A stretch of 64,000 nt of DNA from Saccharopolyspora flava. GTDB taxonomy: Bacteria > Actinomycetota > Actinomycetes > Mycobacteriales > Pseudonocardiaceae. The stretch is taken from positions 372,001 through 436,000 of the forward strand of contig NZ_FOZX01000003.1 of assembly GCF_900116135.1 (NCBI RefSeq), read 5' to 3'. This document shows, in pieces, positions 42,337-50,275 of this stretch. Positions within the stretch are counted from its first letter, which is position 1. Every line of letters begins with the position of its first letter. The notes below the pieces were generated by a model. That model made no database searches, was not told the origin of the DNA, and was given only the letters and a program-made list of their open reading frames with translations. A program made the translations under genes and the position numbers.

Positions 42337-42750
42337 GTGAAGCACAACCGCATCAACCCGGTGATCAAGCTGCTCGTGGCCGCGTTCGCCGTGCTCGGTC
42401 TGCTCGGCGGCGGTAGCGCCGTCGTCGCCCCGAGCGCCACGGCCGCGGTCGCCCAGGCCTGCGACGTCAACGGTTGCGACGAGGCTCGCAGCTCGAACGA
42501 GATCTGGGCGTCGTTGAACTACCCGTCGGAGCGCGGCTGGGTGGACTGGCCGGACGGGCAGTGCAACTTCGCCGGTGGCACCTACAACAACTACGAGGGC
42601 CAGCTCCCCGAGGGCCACAGCTACCTCGAGTTCGACGTGACCCCGCGCGAGTGCGGTGCCCAGCGCCAGGCCTACCGCCTGATCGTGGACACCACCACCA
42701 ACGAGGTCTACTTCTCCCCGGACCACTACGAGACCTTCCACCTGCTCTGA
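42337..42750 (+). CDS. Secreted guanyl-specific ribonuclease (RNase Sa / barnase family)
   Basis: A 137-residue precursor with a signal peptide (KHNRINPVIKLLVAAFAVLG, cleavage probably after ATAAVA). The mature part has the microbial RNase N1/T1 pattern: SYLEFDVTP carries the general base Glu, QAYRLIVD the Arg, and FSPDHYETFHLL the general acid His, matching the Glu-Arg-His set of RNase Sa. It would cleave RNA after guanosine outside the cell. The start is GTG 42337 with GGGAGG upstream. No barstar-like inhibitor gene lies beside it. Confidence 0.82.
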   Translation: MKHNRINPVIKLLVAAFAVLGLLGGGSAVVAPSATAAVAQACDVNGCDEARSSNEIWASLNYPSERGWVDWPDGQCNFAGGTYNNYEGQLPEGHSYLEFDVTPRECGAQRQAYRLIVDTTTNEVYFSPDHYETFHLL

Positions 42751-42915
42751 GGTCCGAGCCGGTTTCAGCCGAAGCGCGGGAGCTTCAGCTGAAACCGGCC
42801 TTCCGGGTCCTCCCCCGCGGTCATCCGGCGCTGCCCCTCCTGCGTCCGCGCGCCCACGTCCCTGGTCGTCGAATCGGCCGGGGTCGTCGTCCTCGCCGTG
42901 ACCGCGGTCCTCGCT

Positions 42916-42975
42916 CTTCGGTCTCGTGGGGGTGCGCAGTTTTCATGAAAACTGCGCACCCCCACGAGACCGAAG
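42916..42975. repeat. 60-bp perfect palindrome (palindromic repeat, copy C)
   Basis: The left half 42916-42945 and right half 42946-42975 are exact reverse complements with no loop, centred on the shared core AGTTTTCATGAAAACT. It lies between convergent genes (ribonuclease and enoyl reductase). It could form a cruciform or a transcript hairpin. Confidence 0.95.
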
Positions 42976-43030
42976 CTCCAACCGAAACTTCCCACCAACC
43001 CCATGACCAGGGGAAACCTCACCTCGTGCA

Positions 43031-43070
43031 CGGGGTGGGGGAAGTTTTCATGAAAACTTCCCCCACCCCG
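43031..43070. repeat. 40-bp perfect palindrome (palindromic repeat, copy D)
   Basis: It is perfectly self-complementary about 43050/43051, with the same core and different GC-rich arms from copy C. Its centre is 105 bp from that of copy C. Nothing else is recognised in 42751-43187. Confidence 0.95.
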
Positions 43071-43187
43071 GGACCAACGGAGGTTCGGTGCGCTGCCGTT
43101 CGTGTCACCAGGCAACACGAGCGGGCACGTGCGGGCTCTGGCGTGGACGCAGAGGGCGTATGAGCTGGTCCCAGGCGGGTCTGAACG

Positions 43188-43952
43188 TCACCGACCGGTG
43201 GAGTGGAACCCTCCGTCCGCGTGGAGGAGAGCGCCAGTGGTGGCGGGCAGGCAGTCCGACAGCAGGGTGCAGAGGGTGCGGCCTACCGGTTCCGGGTCGC
43301 TGGTGTCCCAGCCCAGCGGGGCTCTGGCTTTCCACTCCTCTTCGAGGTCGTCGGGACCCCCGATGGAGCGGGCCGCGACGGTGCGCAGAGGGCCTGCGGC
43401 GACGAGGTTGACCCGGATGCCGTCGGGCCCAAGCTCTCGGGCGAGGTAGCGGGTGGTGGATTCCAGGGCGGCTTTGGCAACTCCCATCCAGTTGTAGCCG
43501 GGCCAGGTGACGCGCGCGTCGAAGTCCACGCCGACGATCGAACCGCCCCGGCGCATCAGCGGGCGGCAGGCATTTGCGAGGGATTTCAGGGAGTAGGCCG
43601 AGACCTCCACCGCGGTCGCGACGTCGGCCCAGGGGGCGTCGAGGAAGTCCTCGCCGAGACAGCTCGGGGGCGCGTAGGCGATGGAGTGCAGAACTCCGTC
43701 GAGCTGATCCACGTGCTCCCGCAGCTGCGGGGCGAGGTCGTCGAGCATCGCCTGGTCGGTAACGTCGAGTTCGATCACCGGCGGTGGTTCCGGGAGTCGG
43801 TTGGCGATGCGCCGGACCAGGCTCATCCGGCCGTAGCCGGTGAGCACGACGCGGGCGCCCTGCTGCTGAGCGACCTTGGCGGTGTGGAAGGCGATCGAGG
43901 ACTCCGTCAGCACCCCGGTAATCAGGACCTGCTTGCCCGCGAGCAATCCCAT
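43188..43952 (-). CDS. InhA/FabI-like enoyl-ACP reductase
   Basis: A 254-residue short-chain reductase close in pattern to InhA: GLLAGKQVLITGVLTESSIA, SIAFHTAKVAQQQGARVVLTG, LDGVLHSIAYAP, SIVGVDFDARVTWPGYNWMG, with the catalytic Tyr and Lys in YNWMGVAKAALES, and the end LPATTGALLHADGG. It would reduce a trans-2-enoyl thioester with NADH or NADPH. ATG 43952 has AAGGAGG upstream. It is the last gene of the lipid operon, 22 bp after the ketoreductase. The surroundings suggest it shapes a dedicated acyl chain rather than serving primary metabolism. Confidence 0.9.
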   Translation of the reverse strand: MGLLAGKQVLITGVLTESSIAFHTAKVAQQQGARVVLTGYGRMSLVRRIANRLPEPPPVIELDVTDQAMLDDLAPQLREHVDQLDGVLHSIAYAPPSCLGEDFLDAPWADVATAVEVSAYSLKSLANACRPLMRRGGSIVGVDFDARVTWPGYNWMGVAKAALESTTRYLARELGPDGIRVNLVAAGPLRTVAARSIGGPDDLEEEWKARAPLGWDTSDPEPVGRTLCTLLSDCLPATTGALLHADGGFHSTGR

Positions 43953-43974
43953 GTGCTCCTCCTTCATGATCAGC

Positions 43975-44670
43975 TCAGTAACCCATGCCCGCGCCGCCAT
44001 CGACCGGGACGACCGCACCGGTGATGTAGCCGGCCTCGTCCGAGGCCAGCCATCGCACCGTCGCGGCGACCTCGGCCGGCTCGCCGGAACGGCCGAGCGG
44101 AATGCCGTCGCGGATCTGCTGCGCACGGGCATCACTGAGCCCTTCGGTCATGTCCGTGCTGATCAACCCGGGTGCGACGACGTTGGCGGTGATGCCGCGG
44201 GAGCCGAGTTCGCGGGCCAGCGAGCGGGCCATGCCGATCAGGCCCGCTTTGCTCGCCGCGTAGTTGGCCTGGCCCGCTTCGCCGCGCAGCGCCACCACCG
44301 AGGAGATGAAGACCAGCCGTCCTCGATGCTGGCGCAGCATGCTGCGCACACCTCGCTTGGCAACCCGGTAGGCGCCGGTGAGGTTGGTGTCGAGGACTCG
44401 GGTGAACTGCGTTTCGTCCATGCGCAGCAGAAGCTGGTCGTCGGTGAATCCCGCGTTGCAGACCACCGTCGTGATCGGTCCGAGCTCGGCTTCGGCCTCG
44501 TCGAACGCCTCCTCGACCTGGGCGGGGTCGGTGACGTCGCAGGCCACGCCGAACAGCTCGTCCGGGCAGCTGCCGCGGTGGGTGATGACGACCGGCTCGC
44601 CCGCTGCCTGGAACTCACGGGCGATCGCCAGACCGATTCCCCGGTTCCCGCCGGTCACCAGCGCCGCCAC
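43975..44670 (-). CDS. FabG-like 3-ketoacyl-ACP reductase
   Basis: A 231-residue short-chain reductase. The cofactor loop is VTGGNRGIG, NAG is in VVCNAGF, the catalytic Ser is in FISSVVAL, and Tyr/Lys are in ANYAASKAG; the PGLISTDM segment and closing VDGGAGMGY fit FabG. It reduces beta-ketoacyl thioesters to 3-hydroxyacyl forms. The start is GTG 44670, 3 bp after the stop of the ketosynthase gene, so translation is coupled. No dehydratase gene is present in the operon to act on its product. Confidence 0.92.
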   Translation of the reverse strand: MAALVTGGNRGIGLAIAREFQAAGEPVVITHRGSCPDELFGVACDVTDPAQVEEAFDEAEAELGPITTVVCNAGFTDDQLLLRMDETQFTRVLDTNLTGAYRVAKRGVRSMLRQHRGRLVFISSVVALRGEAGQANYAASKAGLIGMARSLARELGSRGITANVVAPGLISTDMTEGLSDARAQQIRDGIPLGRSGEPAEVAATVRWLASDEAGYITGAVVPVDGGAGMGY

Positions 44671-44673
44671 CGC

Positions 44674-45936
44674 TCAGCCCTCCCAGGCGCCGAGGACGAC
44701 GACCGCGTTGTGACCGCCGAAACCGAACGAGTTGCTCATGGCCACCCGGACCTCGTGCCGCTGCGGTTCGTGGGCGACGAAGTTGATGTCGTCGGCCAGC
44801 GGGCGGTGGCAGTTGATGGTGGGTGGCACGATGCCGGTCCGGATCGCCTGGATCGTGGTGATGGCTTCGACAGCTCCGGCCGCGCCGATCATGTGGCCGG
44901 TCATGGATTTGATCGAGCAGATCGGGATCTCGGCGGCGCGGGTGCCCAGGACCTCGCGCAGCGAGGCGATCTCGGAGGCGTCGTTGAGCTTGGTGCTGGT
45001 GCCGTGGGCGTTGACGTGGTCCACCTGCTCCGGGGTGACCCCGGCGTCGGCGAGCGCCGCGCGCATGGCGCGCTTGGCGCCCCGGCCCTCGGGTTGCGGG
45101 GCCGTCCAGTGGTGAGCGTCGGAGGAACAGCCGTAGCCGAGGACCTCGGCGAGGACGGTGGCTCCCCGGCGTTCGGCGCGCTCGGCCTCCTCCAGGACCA
45201 GCACCCCGGCGCCGGCGCTCATCACGAAGCCGTCGCGGTCCTCGTCGAACGGGCGGGAGGCCGCCTGCGGGTCGTCGACGCGGCGGGACAGGGCGCGGGC
45301 GTTGCCGCTGCCCGCGAGGTCGACTCGAGTGATGCAGTTGTCGGCGCCGCCGACGATGGCCGCGTCGGTGATGCCGAACTGGATCCAGCGGGCCGCCTCG
45401 CCGAGCGCGTCGGTACCGGTGGCACAGGCGCTGCTGATGGCGCGGCTGGGCCCGCGGGCGCCGAAGGCCATGCTGATCTCGCCGGCGGCGCTGTCGATCG
45501 CGCCGGTGATCGGGGCGTATGGGCTGATCGCGCGCGGGCCCTTCTCGCGGATGGCGACGGAGAAACCGTCGATGGAGTTGACCGCGCCGTAGCCGCTGCC
45601 GATGAGCACACCGACCCGGTCCGCGTTGTCATCATCGACGTCCAGCTTGGCCATCTGCGTGGCGCAGGTGGCCGCTGCCATCGCGTACTGGGCGTAGCTG
45701 TCCATCCGGCGGGCGAGGGTACGAGGCATGTGCTCGGCGGCGTCGAAGCCCTTGATCTGCCCAGCGATCGAGGTCGGCAGATCGGAGGCGTCGAAGGTGC
45801 TGATCTCGGCGACCCCGCTGCGCCCGGCAAGGAACGCCTCCCAGGTGTCCTCGAAGGTCAGGCCGACGGGAGTGACAGCGCCGACACCGGTAACGACGAC
45901 GCGACGGCGCAGAGAGCGGAGGTTGTCGGAAATCAC
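44674..45936 (-). CDS. FabF-like beta-ketoacyl-ACP synthase (KAS II type)
   Basis: A 420-residue condensing enzyme with the active-site Cys171 in SSACATGTDALGEA, His in NAHGTSTKLND and His in KSMTGHMIGAAGA, a complete Cys-His-His triad. It extends an acyl chain with malonyl-ACP. The start is GTG 45936, with GAGGAG upstream, overlapping the stop of the ThDP enzyme gene by 4 bp. It lies in an operon with a ketoreductase and an InhA-like reductase but no carrier protein, unlike the housekeeping fab cluster. Confidence 0.93.
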   Translation of the reverse strand: MISDNLRSLRRRVVVTGVGAVTPVGLTFEDTWEAFLAGRSGVAEISTFDASDLPTSIAGQIKGFDAAEHMPRTLARRMDSYAQYAMAAATCATQMAKLDVDDDNADRVGVLIGSGYGAVNSIDGFSVAIREKGPRAISPYAPITGAIDSAAGEISMAFGARGPSRAISSACATGTDALGEAARWIQFGITDAAIVGGADNCITRVDLAGSGNARALSRRVDDPQAASRPFDEDRDGFVMSAGAGVLVLEEAERAERRGATVLAEVLGYGCSSDAHHWTAPQPEGRGAKRAMRAALADAGVTPEQVDHVNAHGTSTKLNDASEIASLREVLGTRAAEIPICSIKSMTGHMIGAAGAVEAITTIQAIRTGIVPPTINCHRPLADDINFVAHEPQRHEVRVAMSNSFGFGGHNAVVVLGAWEG

Positions 45937-47558
45937 TGGTTCTCCTCGGGTTTCGGGGCACCGAAGTCACCTTCGGGGCGCAGGGCGGAATCGTCGAGGC
46001 TCACCGGGATCTCGATCACGCAGGGGACTCCCCCGGCGGTGAGCCGGAGGGCTTCGGTGAGCGCAGCGGGGAGCTCGTCGCGGTGGTGAACGAGCGCGTG
46101 GTGCACGCCCGGAACGCACACCAGCGGTTCGTCGTCGCGGGTGAAGCGGTGGTGCGTCAGGGGTGGTTCGTACTGGTCGGCTTGCTGCTGCAGCCAGCCG
46201 TAGCCGCCGTTGCGCAGCACCAGGTAGCAGACGCCGAGGCGTTCGGCGACCAACGTGCGCAGTTCGTTGCTGAACAGGCCGAAGGCGCCGTCGCCGACCA
46301 GGGCTAGCACCGGGCGGTCCGGTTCGGCCGCCTTCACCCCGGCCGCCGCAGCGGCGCCGAAACCGAGACTGGTCTGCTCCGACGGCACCACCGAGCCGCC
46401 GCGGCGACCGCAGCTGTAGTTGGGGAAGAAGTAGGACCACATGTCCTGTAACCCGTTCTCCTGCACCAGGATTCGCCCCTCGGGGACGACGTCCTGGACG
46501 GCGGCGAGCAGGCCGGGGATGCCGGACGTGCGGGGCCGCAGCGCGAGCCTGGTGGTGGTGACCAGGTCAGCCCACTCCGCGCGGTCGCCACCGAGATCGT
46601 CGGTCAGCCACGACTCGGCGGTGGTGGCGGCATCGCCGACGACGCACGGGCCCGAGTGCTCGGTCGACAGCTCCTCGGCGGCGATGTTGAGCTGCGCCAC
46701 GGGAACCGAGTTGCCCACGGATTCGGGCCATTCCAGGGTCGCGGTCTCCTCCAGCCGGCTGCCCAGGGCGATCACGCAGTCCGAGGCCGACCACAGCTCG
46801 GCGGTGGCCGGGGCGGCGTAGAGGCCGGAGAGACCGAGGAAGTGCGGGTGGTCCTCGTCGACCGCGCCGCGACCGGTAGCGGTGGTGAAGATCGCCGCAC
46901 CCAAGCGCTCGGCCAGCCGTTCCACGACGCGACCGGCGTTGCGGTGGCGCATTCCGCCGCCGACCAGCAGGATCGGCCGCCGCGATTCCCGAATCTGCTG
47001 CGGCACACCCGTGGTCAGCTCCGGACCGTCGCCGCGCAGCGGGATCTCGGCCGTCAGCAGGTGGTCCGGGACCTCCAAGTACACCGGGCCGGGGGCGCCG
47101 TGCTCGGCGACCAGCATCGCCCGGCGAAGGGCCGGGACCAGGCGGTCGGGGTGCTCTACGCGATGCGCCCACTTGGTCAGCGGTGCCAGCGCGCCGACCT
47201 GGTCAAGCTCCTGGAAAGCGCGGGCACCGATGTGGTGCGGATCGGTGCCCGCGCCGATCAGGACCAGCGGCGTGCGGGAGCACTGGGCCTCCAGCAGGCC
47301 GGTGGCGGCGTTGGTGGCCGCGGGCCCCTTGCCCACGACCGCGACGGAGACCGAGCCGGTGTGCAGGGCGTGGCCGGTGGCCATGAACAGCGCGTTGCGC
47401 TGGTCCCGGCACAGCACGAGCCGTGGCGCCTCCCCAGCGCGTTCCAGCGCGGCGAGCAGCTTCAGGTCGTCGCCGGGCAACCCGAACAGGGTGCCGACGC
47501 GGTTCTGCCGCAGCACGTGCAGAACCGCGGGCCAGGCGCCTTCGAGGTGGTCAGACAT
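45933..47558 (-). CDS. Thiamine-diphosphate-dependent enzyme (acetolactate synthase/decarboxylase superfamily)
   Basis: A 541-residue ThDP enzyme with the three-domain layout: pyrimidine domain (1-170), central domain with VGGGMRHRNAG (about 195-320), and PP domain with the cofactor motif GDGAFG...RNGGYG (about 415-450). Members decarboxylate 2-oxoacids or form C-C bonds between aldehydes. The usual catalytic Glu of the pyrimidine domain (HEQ) is Asp52 here (RDQ), a conservative but unusual change. ATG 47558 overlaps the upstream ligase/dehydrogenase gene by 8 bp. It could join an aldehyde made by that fusion to a second unit, but this is inference; its substrate is unknown. Confidence 0.85.
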   Translation of the reverse strand: MSDHLEGAWPAVLHVLRQNRVGTLFGLPGDDLKLLAALERAGEAPRLVLCRDQRNALFMATGHALHTGSVSVAVVGKGPAATNAATGLLEAQCSRTPLVLIGAGTDPHHIGARAFQELDQVGALAPLTKWAHRVEHPDRLVPALRRAMLVAEHGAPGPVYLEVPDHLLTAEIPLRGDGPELTTGVPQQIRESRRPILLVGGGMRHRNAGRVVERLAERLGAAIFTTATGRGAVDEDHPHFLGLSGLYAAPATAELWSASDCVIALGSRLEETATLEWPESVGNSVPVAQLNIAAEELSTEHSGPCVVGDAATTAESWLTDDLGGDRAEWADLVTTTRLALRPRTSGIPGLLAAVQDVVPEGRILVQENGLQDMWSYFFPNYSCGRRGGSVVPSEQTSLGFGAAAAAGVKAAEPDRPVLALVGDGAFGLFSNELRTLVAERLGVCYLVLRNGGYGWLQQQADQYEPPLTHHRFTRDDEPLVCVPGVHHALVHHRDELPAALTEALRLTAGGVPCVIEIPVSLDDSALRPEGDFGAPKPEENQ

Positions 47559-50226
47559 CGACGGCACCGATCAGCTCGCGGCGGCGCGCCCCGGTGCCGA
47601 GGTGGTCGGCGACGGCCTTGGACAGCAGCAGCGGTTCAGCGACGCGCTTGCCGCCCACAGCCGCGTAGTTGGCGACGATGCCCCTGCCACCGAAGGGTTC
47701 GTTGCCGTCGTCGTGGTCGACGAGCGTGCTGTTGACGGTGACCTGGTGCCGCTTGCGCAGGAACGCCACCACGTCCGGCAGGTCGCCGTAGACGGTGGCC
47801 CCCATCGCGCGGTCGATGTAGTACGGCGAGTTCAGCACCGACAGCAGTTCCTCGTCGCTGGAGTAGCGCACCACGTTGAAGATCGGCGCGAACATCTCCG
47901 TCGCCTTCTCCTTCGGGTCCAGCGGCAGGTCGAGCACCGTGGGCCGCAGGTGCATGTCGATGATGCTGACCTCGCCGCCGGAAACGATGTGCTGCGCGTG
48001 TTTGCGCAGGTAGTCGAAGGAGTCGGCGAAGGCCTCCAGGTAGTGCATGGACCCGTAGTCGCTGGTGGTGTCCCGGTTGTCGCCGTGCCGGAGCTTGGCC
48101 ACGTAGTGGCACAGCGCGGGCACGAACACGTCCGCCAGCGACTCGTGCACGAAGATGCGGTCCGGGCCGAAGCAGTCCTGCCCCGAGTTGATCATCCGCA
48201 CGTCGATCAGCGCCGGGATCGCGCTGCGGAGGTCTGCGTCCGGGCCGAGGATGAAGGGGTTCACTCCCTGCCCGAAGAACACGAACAGCTGCTCGGGACT
48301 CAGCTGCCCGCGCACCTTCTCTGCGTTGTGGTAGGTGCCGGTGAACACCACCAGCTCCGATTCGGCCACCGGCCCGTTGATGAACTCGCGCTGGGCCATC
48401 GAGCAGTCGTGGATCGGCAAGTTGTGCGCCGGCGAGAGCAGCTCGTGCAGCTTGCGGGTGATGTCGGCGATCTTGCTGGAGGCGCGGAAGCTGACGTGGT
48501 CGCAGTACAGGCTCGGAATCAACAGGTACAGCACGTAGGAGTACAGCGGGATGTTCGAGGGCATGAACACGGCCGCGCCCTCCACCGGCCGGGGCCGGTG
48601 CTTCAGGACCTCGTCCTGAGCGCCTTCCAGGGTCCGGATGCACAGGTCGATCTCACCGTTGACCGTCGCGTGGTGCGAGGCCTCGGTGAGCAGCTCGTGC
48701 ACCTGGGCGCGCTGGGACTGCAGGAACTCCACAACCGCGCGCAGCGCCTGCAACCGCTCCGGGTGCGGAATCGACGGGGTGGCCTGCGTTCCGCCGCGGG
48801 CGATGTCGCGCAGCGCCTCGGTGTCGACCTTGCCGTTGAGGTTGAGCGGGAACTCGGGCACCACCACGACCCGGTTGGGCCGCTCGTACTCAGCGAGCTC
48901 GGCGGCGAAGCGGGCCCGCCAGTGCGCGGGGCTGCGGTCCTGCTCGTCGGCGACGACGAACACCAGCTCGCTGCCCAGCCGCTCGTGGTCGAACGGGATC
49001 ACCCGCACCGGGTTGCCGCAGCGCTCCACCTTCTCCACCAGCGCATCCGGGTAGAGGGTGTGGCCGAGGCGGTGGACCGCCCGCTTGCGGCCGATCAGGG
49101 TCAGGTTGCCCTGGTCGTCGAGCCAGCCGAGGTCGTGGGTGCGGTACTCGCGGTCGGTGACCGGAACCGGCTCACCGTCCTCGCCGAGGTAGGCGTTGAG
49201 GTAGTCGGGGGTGCGCACCACGATCTCGCCGCGCTCACCCGGCGGCAGCGGGGCGCCGTGCGCGTCCACGATCCTGACGTCGACGCCGTCGAGCGCCCGG
49301 CCCACGCCGCGCGGGTCGGGCTCGACCGCGAGCGCGATGTTGCCGGCTTCGCTGCTGCCGTAGCCGTCGAGCAGCGGTTTGCCGATGACCGTGCGGAACC
49401 GTCCGCTCAGCGCCGCCGACAGCGGCGCCCCGCCCACGCACCACATCCGGACGCTGGCCAACGAACCGTGGTAACGGTTGCGCTTGCCGTAGATCGACAG
49501 CATCGTGTCGTAGCTCGACGGGGTGGCGTCGACGACGGTGACGCCGTGCTCGCTGATCCGGTCCAGCGCCTGGTCGAGCCGGTTGGAGGAGTTGACCACC
49601 AGCGTGAACTCCGACCACCACCACAGCAAGATGATCGACAGCCCGTACTGGTGGGAGAACGGGAGCAGCGGCATGAGCACGTCGTCGGCGACGTAGCGCA
49701 TCCGGGCCTGAGTGCGTTCGATGTTGGCGCGCACCGACGCACCGGAGCGCACGATGCCCTTGGGCGTGCCGGTGGTGCCCGAGGACCACAGGATCAGTCC
49801 GTCGGCGCGCGCGTACCAAGCGTCGAACGACAAGGCGTCGTGGACGTCGGCGAACGCGTCCACCGGCCGGGCCAGCCGCACCTCGCTGAGCGCGTTCTCC
49901 AACGAGATGACCTCGGCGCCGAGGTCCTCGGCGGGCACGTTGCGGTCGCGCAGCAGCCATCTCGCCCTGGCGTGACCGATGACGCGGCGGTGTTCCTTGG
50001 CCGACTGGCGGTGGTCGACGAGCACGATGGAGGCGTCCAGGGCGATCAGCGCGAGCAGCGCCACCACGAACTCCGCGGAGTTCGCCGCCGACAGCACGAC
50101 CCGGTCGCCACCGCGCACTCCCCTGCCGCGGAGCCGGTTGGCCAGCAGCGCGGAGTCCCAAGCGACCTGGTCGCGGCCGACGACGCCTTCGGTGGTGATG
50201 AGCCCACCGCGTCCGTTGTCCCCCAT
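47551..50226 (-). CDS. Acyl-AMP ligase fused to an aldehyde-dehydrogenase-superfamily domain (candidate acyl reductase)
   Basis: An 891-residue fusion. Residues about 10-475 form an ANL-superfamily ligase with SSGTTGTPKG (near 147), GYGSSEAG, YRTHDLG and the catalytic Lys466 in NLNGKVDTEAL. Residues about 510-890 form an aldehyde-dehydrogenase fold with FTGTYHNAEKV and the nucleophile Cys685 in NSGQDCFGP. The usual general-base motif ELGGK is replaced by FFGQGVNP, so the base Glu is absent, as in acylating or reducing members. I infer activation of a fatty acid and NAD(P)H reduction toward an aldehyde, or the reverse. ATG 50226 is chosen. It is 49 bp downstream of the diiron gene and overlaps the ThDP gene. 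Confidence 0.82.
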   Translation of the reverse strand: MGDNGRGGLITTEGVVGRDQVAWDSALLANRLRGRGVRGGDRVVLSAANSAEFVVALLALIALDASIVLVDHRQSAKEHRRVIGHARARWLLRDRNVPAEDLGAEVISLENALSEVRLARPVDAFADVHDALSFDAWYARADGLILWSSGTTGTPKGIVRSGASVRANIERTQARMRYVADDVLMPLLPFSHQYGLSIILLWWWSEFTLVVNSSNRLDQALDRISEHGVTVVDATPSSYDTMLSIYGKRNRYHGSLASVRMWCVGGAPLSAALSGRFRTVIGKPLLDGYGSSEAGNIALAVEPDPRGVGRALDGVDVRIVDAHGAPLPPGERGEIVVRTPDYLNAYLGEDGEPVPVTDREYRTHDLGWLDDQGNLTLIGRKRAVHRLGHTLYPDALVEKVERCGNPVRVIPFDHERLGSELVFVVADEQDRSPAHWRARFAAELAEYERPNRVVVVPEFPLNLNGKVDTEALRDIARGGTQATPSIPHPERLQALRAVVEFLQSQRAQVHELLTEASHHATVNGEIDLCIRTLEGAQDEVLKHRPRPVEGAAVFMPSNIPLYSYVLYLLIPSLYCDHVSFRASSKIADITRKLHELLSPAHNLPIHDCSMAQREFINGPVAESELVVFTGTYHNAEKVRGQLSPEQLFVFFGQGVNPFILGPDADLRSAIPALIDVRMINSGQDCFGPDRIFVHESLADVFVPALCHYVAKLRHGDNRDTTSDYGSMHYLEAFADSFDYLRKHAQHIVSGGEVSIIDMHLRPTVLDLPLDPKEKATEMFAPIFNVVRYSSDEELLSVLNSPYYIDRAMGATVYGDLPDVVAFLRKRHQVTVNSTLVDHDDGNEPFGGRGIVANYAAVGGKRVAEPLLLSKAVADHLGTGARRRELIGAVDV

Positions 50227-50275
50227 GAGGCCTCGCTTTCCTCGGTTCGATGCGCGAAAAGGTGTGGTGGGCAGG

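Noticed and set aside
42916-43070. Reading the palindromes simply as rho-independent terminators
   Set aside because: Copies C and D could terminate, but copy A is inside a coding region and copy B is between divergent genes, so termination cannot explain the family as a whole.
43188-44674. Calling the KAS/ketoreductase/enoyl-reductase genes the primary fatty-acid synthase locus
   Set aside because: Primary actinomycete loci usually carry fabD-fabH-acpP-fabF together. Here there is no ACP or FabH, and a ThDP enzyme, ligase fusion and diiron gene are co-transcribed.
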